From an uncultured bacterium (GTDB taxonomy: Bacteria; Cyanobacteriota; Vampirovibrionia; Gastranaerophilales; Gastranaerophilaceae), in contig CANAIK010000003.1 in assembly GCA_947361225.1 (NCBI GenBank), positions 1 through 64,000 of the forward strand: DNA of 64,000 bases, given 5' to 3'. Within the stretch, counting starts at the first letter, position 1. The number at the start of each line of letters is the position of its first letter. The translations under genes were made by a program, and so were the position numbers. Under the pieces are notes generated by a model that ran no database searches, was not told the DNA's origin, and saw only the letters and a list, made by a program, of their open reading frames with translations. Shown in pieces: positions 48,946 through 58,049 of the stretch.

Positions 48946-50007
48946 ATGGATAATGAATTAAGAATTACTTTTTACGGCGATTTCACATTTGGAGAAAATT
49001 ATCAAGCAAGATATGATTATTTTGAAAAAATAAACTCCTTAAGACAAAACGGTTATGATTATCTTTTCCAAAAAGTTGAACATTTTTTTAAAAATTCAGA
49101 TTACAACATTGTAAATCTTGAATCCCCTATAACAAATTCTCTAAAATCGAGTTTAGAATACAAAAAAGCTTGTATTCACTGGTGTGATTTAGAAGTTGCG
49201 CCAAAAATTATGAAAAAATACAACATCCACGCAGCTTCGCTGGGAAATAATCACGGATATGATTACGGAGAATTAGGATTAAAACAAAGCTTAGAGGCTT
49301 TAGACAAAGTTCAAATTAAACATTTTGGCGCAGCAATGAACGAAAAAAGCGCAAAAGAACCCTTGGTTGAACATTTTGATTACAATGGAAAACCTTTAAA
49401 TTTATATGTTTTTGGCGGATACAAATACAGAGAAGACTACAAAACCGAATTTAATTTTTATGCGCAAGGCGAAACAAAAGGCGGAGTAAATCTTCTAATG
49501 CCGGAAAAGGTTTGCGACGATATTAAAAAAATCAAAAATGAAGACAGCAATGCCTTTATCGTTATGTTCCCGCATTATGGTTTTGATTTACAAAAAACCG
49601 TGCAAATGCAAAAAGAAATGTCAAGAGCTTTTATCGACTCAGGGGCAGATATCGTAATAGGACACGGTCCTCATATGATAAATCAAATTGAATACTATAA
49701 TAACAAATCTATTATATACAGTCTTGGAAACTTTATTTTCAATGCCGATTTTAGAGGAAGAATGACACCTTACAATCTTGTAGCATCTCTTGTTTTTAAA
49801 GACGATATTCAAAAACCAGCGATTGAACTTTATCCTGTGCATATGAATACTAATTCCAAAACTCCGCAGACAAGACCAATCGAAAAACAAGAAATTGACG
49901 AGGTAATAAAACTTCTTTGCGAAGAAGATAAAGACGATATTATTAAAAATTCGATTTCAATAGACGAAAACAATCCCTTAGGGATATGTTTAACTTTAAA
50001 TACTTAA
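48946..50007 (+). CDS. CapA/PgsA family metallophosphatase-like protein
   Basis: ITFYGDFTFGENY, NLESPITNS, ASLGNNHGYDYG, FPHYGFD, DIVIGHGPHMINQIEYYNNKSIIYSLGNFIF; start at 48946 supported by the promoter position. Confidence 0.88.
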   Translation: MDNELRITFYGDFTFGENYQARYDYFEKINSLRQNGYDYLFQKVEHFFKNSDYNIVNLESPITNSLKSSLEYKKACIHWCDLEVAPKIMKKYNIHAASLGNNHGYDYGELGLKQSLEALDKVQIKHFGAAMNEKSAKEPLVEHFDYNGKPLNLYVFGGYKYREDYKTEFNFYAQGETKGGVNLLMPEKVCDDIKKIKNEDSNAFIVMFPHYGFDLQKTVQMQKEMSRAFIDSGADIVIGHGPHMINQIEYYNNKSIIYSLGNFIFNADFRGRMTPYNLVASLVFKDDIQKPAIELYPVHMNTNSKTPQTRPIEKQEIDEVIKLLCEEDKDDIIKNSISIDENNPLGICLTLNT

Positions 50008-50025
50008 ATTAAATGGAAAAAATTT

Positions 50026-51459
50026 ATGATAATTAAAAAAGCCATAGAATTAACCAAAGGGTTGAGTCTAATTTGCACAAATAAGGAAAAGGATTATAAA
50101 TTTATAAGCTCAATCGAGCAAGGAAAACTCACATCTTGTGATTATATTTACATTCCATTGCTTGAGAGCAATGAAAATGTTTTTGATGAACTTGAAAAAC
50201 ACCTTAAAAATCCTAATTGCAAAGGTTTTTATTTTAAAAAAGATATCCTTAAAAATCCAAATCAACAAATATACTATCACAATATTATAAAAAAATATTC
50301 ATCGAAAATTGAAGTTGTTGTATTGGTTCGAAATCCATTTAACTCAGGGTATGAAATAGGTCAAGAAAATGTAAAAACGTTCAATCCAAAAATCGTATCA
50401 ATCGCAGGAACCGATGAAAAAAATGTCGTTTTAAATCTTGTTTCATACGTCTTAAGCTCAACAGGAACAACAATAAGCTCCCGCAAAAACGCTACTGCTT
50501 GGCAAAAATTCATTGAACCGATGCTTCTTATCGATAAAGACACAAAATATTGCGTTATTGAACTTTCAGCCGAGAAAAAAGATATTTATAAATGCGCAAG
50601 AGTGTTAGAGAATAATACAATAATTTTTACCAAAACTTCTCTAAATTTCTTGAACAGATATAACGATAAAGAAGAATTTATCAATGAAATAGCATATTGT
50701 ACCGAAATGACGGACAATATTGAAAATATTTTTACATTCGAAGAAAATGATTTGGTTAACAACTCAATTAAAACAAATAAAATCAATATTATTGAAGAGA
50801 ATGAAATTAAAACCGAAGAAAAAATATCAAATAAAAAGAAATGTTTAAGAATATCCTATAAAGATATTTCGATTACAACAACCGATTATTCTTATTATAC
50901 GCCAAGATGCTTTGTTATTTCTTATTTAGCGCTTAAAAGTCTGGGGTTGAATGAAAATGATATTCAAAAGAAATTTTCAGATTATAAAGACACATCCGCA
51001 ATTTATGAAAAAACAAAACTCTCCAACAATAACCATATTGTTATGAGCACACAAGATCATACTTTTTATTCGATAAAAAACGCAATAAAACAATTCTCAT
51101 TAGAATATAGCGAATTTAAAAAAATCATAATATTATCAAAAATAGACAATCTTGGAAATTATTCCGATGATATACATAAAGAAATATTAAAAGATTTAGC
51201 CAAGGAAAAATTCAATACGGTTGTTCTAATTAATTTAAATGAATTTGAAAGTAATTATAAAATTTATGATAAAAAAGCTTATGTAAAAAGGTTTGTGGTA
51301 AATAAAAACACAAATTACGAAAGCTTTTCAATAAACTTGAATTTATTTTTAGAAGGGCAAATTAACGACAACACGGCTGTTTTAGTTTGCATACCTTCAA
51401 ATATGAATTTAAACTCTTTATTTGCATTAACGGAGTCATATAAATGCGCTACAACTTAA
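50026..51459 (+). CDS. degenerate Mur ligase-like protein lacking an intact P-loop
   Basis: KIVSIAGTDEKNVVLNLVSYVL aligns with KIITVTGSVGKTSTTEMIYAIF of the next gene. Confidence 0.7.
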   Translation: MIIKKAIELTKGLSLICTNKEKDYKFISSIEQGKLTSCDYIYIPLLESNENVFDELEKHLKNPNCKGFYFKKDILKNPNQQIYYHNIIKKYSSKIEVVVLVRNPFNSGYEIGQENVKTFNPKIVSIAGTDEKNVVLNLVSYVLSSTGTTISSRKNATAWQKFIEPMLLIDKDTKYCVIELSAEKKDIYKCARVLENNTIIFTKTSLNFLNRYNDKEEFINEIAYCTEMTDNIENIFTFEENDLVNNSIKTNKINIIEENEIKTEEKISNKKKCLRISYKDISITTTDYSYYTPRCFVISYLALKSLGLNENDIQKKFSDYKDTSAIYEKTKLSNNNHIVMSTQDHTFYSIKNAIKQFSLEYSEFKKIIILSKIDNLGNYSDDIHKEILKDLAKEKFNTVVLINLNEFESNYKIYDKKAYVKRFVVNKNTNYESFSINLNLFLEGQINDNTAVLVCIPSNMNLNSLFALTESYKCATT

Positions 51460-52922
51460 AAGAAATTCTACAGAATACAAGTTCTTATATTTTCTATAAA
51501 AATTCAGACGATATTTTCGAAAAAGAATATGAATCAACTCTGCTTATAGACAAAACAAGAGAACTTCCTCAAAAAGGCATTAATACAATCTTTACGCCCT
51601 TTAGAATAATGATTAACGACCATTATTCAGATTCTTTTTTCCTGATTAAAAAAGCTCTTGATAATGGAGTAAAGGGATTTTTCTTCGATGAAATAAGGCT
51701 CAAAGAAGAAAAATATTATAATTTTTTACTTGAAACAATAGAACAATACAAAGATAAAATCGATTTTATTATAATGGTTCCCGACACAATTCAAGCCATT
51801 TTCGATCTTGCAAGATACACTATTAAAAACAAATTTACAAAAGATGTAAAAATAATTACCGTAACCGGTTCTGTAGGCAAAACTTCTACCACGGAAATGA
51901 TTTATGCTATTTTTAAAGAAAAATATAAAATTTACCGTGGGGAACCAATGGTTAATTTGAGATTTAGAATTAATCAAAAAATTATTGAAGCAGATAACGA
52001 TGTTGATTTTCTTTTATTTGAATGCAGCGGAGCAAACAGAGGTTATCCAAAAATTTTCTCCGAACTTTTAACGCCCGATGCTTGTGTTGTAACCAAAGTA
52101 GGAACCGAGAATCTCGGAATATTTAAAAGTTTAGACAATATTGCAAACCAGAAATGCGAATTAATGACTTGTTTGCACGAAAATAATTTTGCTGTTTTAA
52201 ATGACAGCCCCGAAATAAGAAGAGCGAGTGAAAAATATAATTGCAAAAAGATTTACACAAAAGAAGGCGATTATGAACTCATTAAAAGCGATCAACAAGG
52301 CTCCAAATTTATTTACAAAAACAAAGAATATGAAATTCCGGTTGTGGGCGTGCATCAAATAAACAACGCAATGAAGGCAATCGAAGTTGCAAATGGTTTT
52401 GATGTTCCTTACGAAACCATTGTAAGCGGATTGAAAAAATTCCAAACGGTTGGAAGCAGATGGAATACAGACAATTTTAACGGAACCCTTTTTGTATCGG
52501 ATTGTCCGAATAATCCAAGCTATGAAACAATGTTATCAAGTATTACAACATTTGTTAATCTTTACAAAAATTTTGAAAACAAACGTATTGCAATAAGCGG
52601 AATAAGATCCTTAGGAAACCACGAGAAAAAAGTGCATCTTGATTTGGCGAAATTTATTGCGCAACAACCTTTAAATGAGGTTATTTGTCTTGAGTCTGAA
52701 ACAAAAATAATATATGAATACTTAAAAGAAAATGCTCCGCAAATGCAAGTCAAATACTACGACAAACCAAATTCCCTGGATAAAGATGAGCCTTTTGTGC
52801 AATATATTATAAATTCTCTTGGCGAGAATCAAGCATTTTTAATGAAAGGACAGGGAATAGATCCGAAAATAAGATATGAGGATGTTTTTACAACCTTAAA
52901 ACAAGTCTTCAATAAAAAATAA
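51444..52922 (+). CDS. Mur ligase family (MurF/CapB-like) amide ligase
   Basis: KIITVTGSVGKTSTTEMIY; ECSGANRGYPKIFSELLTPDACVVTKVGTENLGIFKS; VVGVHQINNAMKAIEVA. Confidence 0.88.
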   Translation: MRYNLKEILQNTSSYIFYKNSDDIFEKEYESTLLIDKTRELPQKGINTIFTPFRIMINDHYSDSFFLIKKALDNGVKGFFFDEIRLKEEKYYNFLLETIEQYKDKIDFIIMVPDTIQAIFDLARYTIKNKFTKDVKIITVTGSVGKTSTTEMIYAIFKEKYKIYRGEPMVNLRFRINQKIIEADNDVDFLLFECSGANRGYPKIFSELLTPDACVVTKVGTENLGIFKSLDNIANQKCELMTCLHENNFAVLNDSPEIRRASEKYNCKKIYTKEGDYELIKSDQQGSKFIYKNKEYEIPVVGVHQINNAMKAIEVANGFDVPYETIVSGLKKFQTVGSRWNTDNFNGTLFVSDCPNNPSYETMLSSITTFVNLYKNFENKRIAISGIRSLGNHEKKVHLDLAKFIAQQPLNEVICLESETKIIYEYLKENAPQMQVKYYDKPNSLDKDEPFVQYIINSLGENQAFLMKGQGIDPKIRYEDVFTTLKQVFNKK

Positions 52923-52951
52923 GGTTTTATTAAGCATTTTATAATAAAACC
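52923..52951. terminator. bidirectional terminator-like hairpin
   Basis: GGTTTTATTA...TAATAAAACC between convergent genes. Confidence 0.6.
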
Positions 52952-52962
52952 AAGGGATTAAT

Positions 52963-53634
52963 TTAGTTTTTAATTAAAATTTGATAGGATATTAATTTAC
53001 AACAACAAAAATTAATTTTTTTAACCTCAAACCCGCAATTATTAAACTCTTTTACAAGTTCATTGGGGGAGGGGAATTGGTTTTTAGATTTTATCAAGTA
53101 TTTATAAGCTTTTTCGTTTCCAGAAAACAGTTTTGTTAATAACAATATTGCAAAATCATAAATTGTACTTAAAAAATTTTTGCATCCAAAATCAATATGC
53201 AAAAAATATCCGCCTTTTTTTAACAGTCTAAAAACCTCTTTTAGCGCTTTTTTCCTATCTTCAATATTCCTTAAACCAAACCCCATTAAAATATAATCAA
53301 AATAAGAATCCTCAAAATCCGTATTCGTTGCGTCTTGTAAAGAAAAAACCGTATTGGGAGCTTTTGTTTTTGCTATATTAATCATTTTTTCACTAAAATC
53401 TACCCCAAAACTCTCAATTGAAGGTTCCATATCTTTTGCAATTCTACTTAAATCCCCGCTTCCCGAGCACAAATCAAGCACTTTTGAATTAGGTTTTATT
53501 GTTAAAGCCCTTATTGCAGCTTTTTTTATATAAATATGGGTATAAAAAGAAATTATATTGTTCCAAAAATCGTATTGGGGAGCAATTTTATCAAACATCT
53601 TTTTTATTTTTCTGGGCGTTTTATCAAAATTCAC
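52963..53634 (-). CDS. ubiE: demethylmenaquinone/ubiquinone methyltransferase
   Basis: MFDKIAPQYDFWNNIISF; VLDLCSGSGDL; LMGFGLRNIEDRKKALKEVFRLLKKGG; GTG start. Confidence 0.9.
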   Translation of the reverse strand: MNFDKTPRKIKKMFDKIAPQYDFWNNIISFYTHIYIKKAAIRALTIKPNSKVLDLCSGSGDLSRIAKDMEPSIESFGVDFSEKMINIAKTKAPNTVFSLQDATNTDFEDSYFDYILMGFGLRNIEDRKKALKEVFRLLKKGGYFLHIDFGCKNFLSTIYDFAILLLTKLFSGNEKAYKYLIKSKNQFPSPNELVKEFNNCGFEVKKINFCCCKLISYQILIKN

Positions 53635-53768
53635 ATTAAAATCCTTTTTTTATTAGTTATATAATGTAGAATATATTTTATTAATATTCGAATGTTTTTG
53701 CAATAATTAGTAGAATATATAGCAAATTTTATTATGTTTCTATTTTATAATAGTAAAAGGATTTTATT

Positions 53769-54749
53769 ATGACAAAAATTAACTCTGTAAATATTTTACC
53801 CGTTTCAAACAATCAAATAAAAACAAACAATCCATCTGCGCAGCAAATAAACGACAATGCCGTAAATAATAAATCACTCAAAAACGGAGATATTGTTACA
53901 ATTCCTTTGTTAAATAAAGAAATTAAAAAACCGGTTGCAATTATAGGAGGTCTTGCTGCTATTGCAGCTGTAGCAGTTGGTATTTTGGCATTATCTAAAA
54001 AACCGGGATGTGAAGTTCAAACAACGCAAAGCGTAGAAAAAATGGTGCAAAAAGAATTAGACGCAATTAACTCCGCTGTTAAAAAATTGGACAGTGAAGC
54101 TAACGAAGCATCAAAAAGGGCGGAAAATCTATTAAAAAGCGTTATAGAAGCAATGAACAAAGGTAGCGAAAAAAGATCCGACGGTACATTGATTAGAGAA
54201 GTTCAAAATTTTGGTAATTATTTGGTGGAATATGCGCAAGACGGTAAAACAGTAACCAGAAAAACAGAATTTTTACTAGACAACATTAGCAAAATTGAAG
54301 AATATATTGGCAATAGAAAAAATGTTTTTGTGGATACACTCGGAAAAAAATCGTATATAGAATATGAAAAATTGGAAGATGGTACCTTTAAACCGCTTAG
54401 AGAAACCATATTCCGGGGTGGATGCTATTTCAATAGTAATTCTACCGATTTTTCTTTATCTGAAAAAATTTTATTCCATTGGGAAAATGGCACCAAAGAA
54501 TCATTTACAAAACTCCAAGGAAAACCTGCTTTCTATAATGCCAATATAGAAGTTCCATATGAAAACTTCAACAAAGAATCTTGTATAGCAGTTGATTGTA
54601 TCGGCAGTCCTAATGTTGGTTTTAACACAGATGGAAGTTTTATACGCAATCTTGATTTTAACAAGTATTTAATTTCCAAGTTTGATAAAAATAAACCATT
54701 AGATTTGGAATCAAAAATTAATAAAATACTAGAGGATTATAAATTATAA
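53769..54749 (+). CDS. hypothetical protein with one TM segment and a coiled-coil-like region
   Basis: PVAIIGGLAAIAAVAVGILAL TM segment; AAAGG upstream of the ATG. Confidence 0.6.
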   Translation: MTKINSVNILPVSNNQIKTNNPSAQQINDNAVNNKSLKNGDIVTIPLLNKEIKKPVAIIGGLAAIAAVAVGILALSKKPGCEVQTTQSVEKMVQKELDAINSAVKKLDSEANEASKRAENLLKSVIEAMNKGSEKRSDGTLIREVQNFGNYLVEYAQDGKTVTRKTEFLLDNISKIEEYIGNRKNVFVDTLGKKSYIEYEKLEDGTFKPLRETIFRGGCYFNSNSTDFSLSEKILFHWENGTKESFTKLQGKPAFYNANIEVPYENFNKESCIAVDCIGSPNVGFNTDGSFIRNLDFNKYLISKFDKNKPLDLESKINKILEDYKL

Positions 54750-54880
54750 AAACTAAAGCATAAGGTCTCTTAAGACTTTTAAACTCTTGCAACAACACTT
54801 TAAAAACAAAACAATAACAAAATTTTGGATAAAACTTGCAATATTATAGCTATTATTAAAATATTAAAAATTGCACAATA

Positions 54881-54910
54881 AAACCCTCAACCATTAAACT
54901 TGAGGGTTTT
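54881..54910. terminator. intrinsic terminator
   Basis: AAACCCTCAA-ccattaaac-TTGAGGGTTTT hairpin at the boundary of the phage module. Confidence 0.82.
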
Positions 54911-54938
54911 TAGATAAACGATTATCATTATAACAGGA

Positions 54939-55334
54939 TTAATACCTTAAAACTTCCTTTCTATTTTTTCCTTTGATAAAAGAAATGTGGGTCCATTTGT
55001 TGTATTCGTTAATTAGTTGATCGAATTCGATATTGGAATTTTTAATAATTTTAACAATTTCAGCGGGTTTCATTCCCCCAACCACAAAATCCGCTGCTTG
55101 ACCTTTTGTGTGCTGGGAGTTTATTGCACCTTTAACTAGTTCATTAACCTTTTTATTCCTATAGCCGCTTGTTATAACCATTGGTTTTTTAATCAGGTTT
55201 CTAATGGGTTGCAAACAATAAAAAAGCAAATCGAGCATATTATCAAGACTGTTAACATCGGGCATATTATTAATATTATTTTTTATCGCAGTGTCTGAGT
55301 GAATAAGCTCTGATATTGTAAAATTCAAATTCAT
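54939..55334 (-). CDS. M15-family peptidase, endolysin
   Basis: VITSGYRNKKVNELVKGAINSQHTKGQAADFVVGG; WTHISFIKGKNR. Confidence 0.88.
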   Translation of the reverse strand: MNLNFTISELIHSDTAIKNNINNMPDVNSLDNMLDLLFYCLQPIRNLIKKPMVITSGYRNKKVNELVKGAINSQHTKGQAADFVVGGMKPAEIVKIIKNSNIEFDQLINEYNKWTHISFIKGKNRKEVLRY

Positions 55335-55582
55335 TTTAACCCCTCCTCCAAATCCTCAATCCTATGATTCTCAACTTTAATTTGTTCTTTAATAACGGAA
55401 ATATCTCTTTCGATTGCAAAAGTTCGCTCAATTACAGAATTATGTTTATCCTGTTTTTTCTCAATTACGACCAATTTTTCCTCAAATTTCCCGATTCTAT
55501 AAGCAAGGTACAACGCCTGGACTACAACTGTAAGTAAAATTCCCGCCAGTTCATAACTCATATTCATTTTTCCCACCCGCAA
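55331..55582 (-). CDS. holin-like small protein with one TM segment and coiled coil
   Basis: Single N-terminal TM plus charged helix; adjacent to endolysin. Confidence 0.5.
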   Translation of the reverse strand: MRVGKMNMSYELAGILLTVVVQALYLAYRIGKFEEKLVVIEKKQDKHNSVIERTFAIERDISVIKEQIKVENHRIEDLEEGLK

Positions 55583-56022
55583 AACTTTTGGTAATTATCC
55601 ACACTATGAAACATCATCCATCTTTTAAAATCAGATACTCCGGATACGTACAAAAGCCTTTCAAAAACTTTAGTACTAAAATACCTATTATTATTAATAA
55701 TATCGTGTTTTTGGCACAATTTATCGTGGATTAAAGAAGGAATCAAAAACCTTGGGTCAGTTTTAGCGCCGATTATTCTCCAAAAAAACCGTGGAATTGT
55801 GGCTCCGTCCCAACAATAACCCTTTTCAACTTTAAAATAATAATTTTTTTCTTCAATAAAATCAAATAAATTAACCTCAAGGTTATTATTATTTATAAAA
55901 GGGTATTTTTCAATTTCTTTCTTTTCACAATCGGTCATTTCGGGATTAATTATTCTAATATTGCAATCGGGTTTAATATTAAAAAATATCCCTAATTCAT
56001 TATCTTTATACCATTCAATCAT
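55564..56022 (-). CDS. DUF1353-like phage protein
   Basis: GYCWDGATIPRFFWRIIG; IPSLIHDKLC. Confidence 0.72.
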   Translation of the reverse strand: MIEWYKDNELGIFFNIKPDCNIRIINPEMTDCEKKEIEKYPFINNNNLEVNLFDFIEEKNYYFKVEKGYCWDGATIPRFFWRIIGAKTDPRFLIPSLIHDKLCQKHDIINNNRYFSTKVFERLLYVSGVSDFKRWMMFHSVDNYQKFCGWEK

Positions 56023-56497
56023 TATTCAGCTCCTCCCAATCCCCGGTTTTAAAGAAATTATCGAGCTGGGTTGGGTTGAATCCTAATAAAGTGCCGATTT
56101 GGTTTATCCAAGGGTTACCTCGATAGAAATTATTTGCCTTAAGCTCAATTTTTAGAGCCTTAAGGTCGATATCTAATTTGTCACCCTGAACTTGTTTTAA
56201 GGTCTCAATTTGATTAATTAAATCCTCAAAATCAATCCCCTTAGATTTATAAATTGCCCTTTCAACGTCGGCTCTGGTTAAGGATAAAGAATCCAGCTTT
56301 TGGCGGTTCTCTTTTTCTTTTAATTTTTCCGCCTCACTTAAAGACATTAATTCACCATTATAGATAACATAACCTTTTTGAACTTTTTTAATCTCAAAAT
56401 CGCCCTTCAATGAAAGTCTTTGAGCTGTCAATTCCAATCTTTTTAAATCGTCGTCATAAATTAAAATTTCGTCATTTTCCTTGATATAATAAGTCAT
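56015..56497 (-). CDS. phage hypothetical protein containing an in-frame dispersed repeat (ETLKQVQGD)
   Basis: 160-aa ORF between the fibre and DUF1353 genes. Confidence 0.6.
   Translation of the reverse strand: MTYYIKENDEILIYDDDLKRLELTAQRLSLKGDFEIKKVQKGYVIYNGELMSLSEAEKLKEKENRQKLDSLSLTRADVERAIYKSKGIDFEDLINQIETLKQVQGDKLDIDLKALKIELKANNFYRGNPWINQIGTLLGFNPTQLDNFFKTGDWEELNND
56180..56206 (+). repeat. second copy of the dispersed repeat, inside a CDS
   Basis: GTCACCCTGAACTTGTTTTAAGGTCTC; compare GTCATGCTGAACTTGTTTCAGCATCTT at 29839. Confidence 0.7.
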
Positions 56498-57501
56498 TAT
56501 GAACCTCCTTTAGCATAAACAAATCTTAACAGGTTAAATATGCAATTTGTATTGCATTTGAATTTGACAATTTCGCCTTTGCTTAACTTTATGGGAAAAA
56601 ATTGCGATTGTCCTTGAAGTGCCCCGCCTATAATATATGTAAAATTTATATTAGGAAGACTTATTTGACAATCATTATACGCATTTGTGCCGGTACCCAC
56701 CCCTATGTATAAAATACCGTCCGCAGGCGCAGTGTAAGCAGTTGATTTTAAGTTATTGGGCGGTGTTGTCCAATTCTCATACTTGCTGTAATTTGGCATC
56801 GATGCAACATTTGCTTGAAACGCATCGGTTTTTTTATTTAATTCTTCCTGTAAATCCGTTTGAGCTGCAATATCGCCCGCTATATTGCCCCAGGTTGAAA
56901 ATTCCAATAAATCATCCCTTTTGAGAAGTTCTACAGGTTCAATAGGGTTAAAACTTGTAAAAGGCTGATTTGCGATTTTATTTGCAAACCCTAAAAAGCA
57001 CATTTTCCTTACTTCCCAATCAGCGCCAAATACAGACACTTTATACAAATTAGTTTTAGGATTATACCAAGCAATAATTTCATTTTGGTTTTTTTGCGGT
57101 TCGTCTTTAGAGACATAATACGCTCCACCCCAAGAAGCAGTGCATTTTAAGTCATTAAAGTAAAAAAGATAATAGGATTGTTCCGATTCTTCGATATTTT
57201 TTTCCGTATCCGATTCAATAGTAACCTCAATGTTTTTTAAGCTCCCGTCCTCGTTTCTTCCGTCAGGGATAAGAAGTTTCAAGTTTGCTTTTGTTGTAAT
57301 TGTAAGATTATCTAAAGTCGCAACCCCATTAGGAGCAGCAAGGACGCAGTTTGTCAGTTGAGTCTTATTTAAATTATTATAAATTGCACTATCAATTTTA
57401 TCGAAATTCTCATTCAGCGCCTCATCGATATCAAAAGTCAACTTTCCGTCTTCTTTAGTATCGTATTTAAACAAATTTAAAAAACCCGAAAATTTAGGCA
57501 T
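56497..57501 (-). CDS. phage tail fibre-like protein
   Basis: Position after XkdU-like gene; FDIDEALNENFDKIDSAIYN start; beta-rich C-terminus. Confidence 0.65.
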   Translation of the reverse strand: MPKFSGFLNLFKYDTKEDGKLTFDIDEALNENFDKIDSAIYNNLNKTQLTNCVLAAPNGVATLDNLTITTKANLKLLIPDGRNEDGSLKNIEVTIESDTEKNIEESEQSYYLFYFNDLKCTASWGGAYYVSKDEPQKNQNEIIAWYNPKTNLYKVSVFGADWEVRKMCFLGFANKIANQPFTSFNPIEPVELLKRDDLLEFSTWGNIAGDIAAQTDLQEELNKKTDAFQANVASMPNYSKYENWTTPPNNLKSTAYTAPADGILYIGVGTGTNAYNDCQISLPNINFTYIIGGALQGQSQFFPIKLSKGEIVKFKCNTNCIFNLLRFVYAKGGS

Positions 57502-57504
57502 TTT

Positions 57505-58047
57505 TTAGTTCTCCTTTCCGTTTATAAACATATCCAGTGTGATTTTTTCCATATCCTCAATAGTTTTTAACTTGTGAATATTCTCTACAAGCAAATATTT
57601 ATACAAAAGTTGATAAGACAAATGTGCGGGTTTTGTTTCATTGATAAATTTTTTTAACGTCTCCAAATCAGATGGAATTCCGTATTTGTTGACAAATTTT
57701 ATTTGAATTTTGCCTTCTTTAAAATCCGCTTCAATTTCCCCGTTCCTCCAAGAATTACAAACTTGTTGAATAATTGAAATGCAATTTTTTTGATTACCCT
57801 GAATCCATTTTGCCCGAATTGCATATCTTCTGTTCTCAAAATTGTCCTTGCTTTTTAACAAAAGTTTGTTTTCCCAAAACTGACAAGATTTTTCGTCTAG
57901 CAAACCAAAATTAAAAATATTTTTTAAACGCACTATAATTCCATCCAAATCATTTAGAAGTTTGTTAATTGCGTTTGTATAATCAGCTATAAAAAAATCT
58001 TTTCTGTAAATTCTATGGAGTAAATTTAAAAATTTTTCCTTAAACAT
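57505..58047 (-). CDS. XkdU/YmfQ-like (DUF2313) tail protein
   Basis: Follows baseplate J gene; RRYAIRAKWIQGNQKNCISIIQQVCNSWRNGEIEADFKEGKIQIKFV. Confidence 0.72.
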   Translation of the reverse strand: MFKEKFLNLLHRIYRKDFFIADYTNAINKLLNDLDGIIVRLKNIFNFGLLDEKSCQFWENKLLLKSKDNFENRRYAIRAKWIQGNQKNCISIIQQVCNSWRNGEIEADFKEGKIQIKFVNKYGIPSDLETLKKFINETKPAHLSYQLLYKYLLVENIHKLKTIEDMEKITLDMFINGKEN

Positions 58048-58049
58048 TC

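Noticed and set aside
57505-58047. Phage-encoded anti-defence or toxin cargo within the tail module
   Set aside because: All ORFs in 54939-64000 fit tail, baseplate, fibre or lysis positions; no cargo-like gene is visible in the window.
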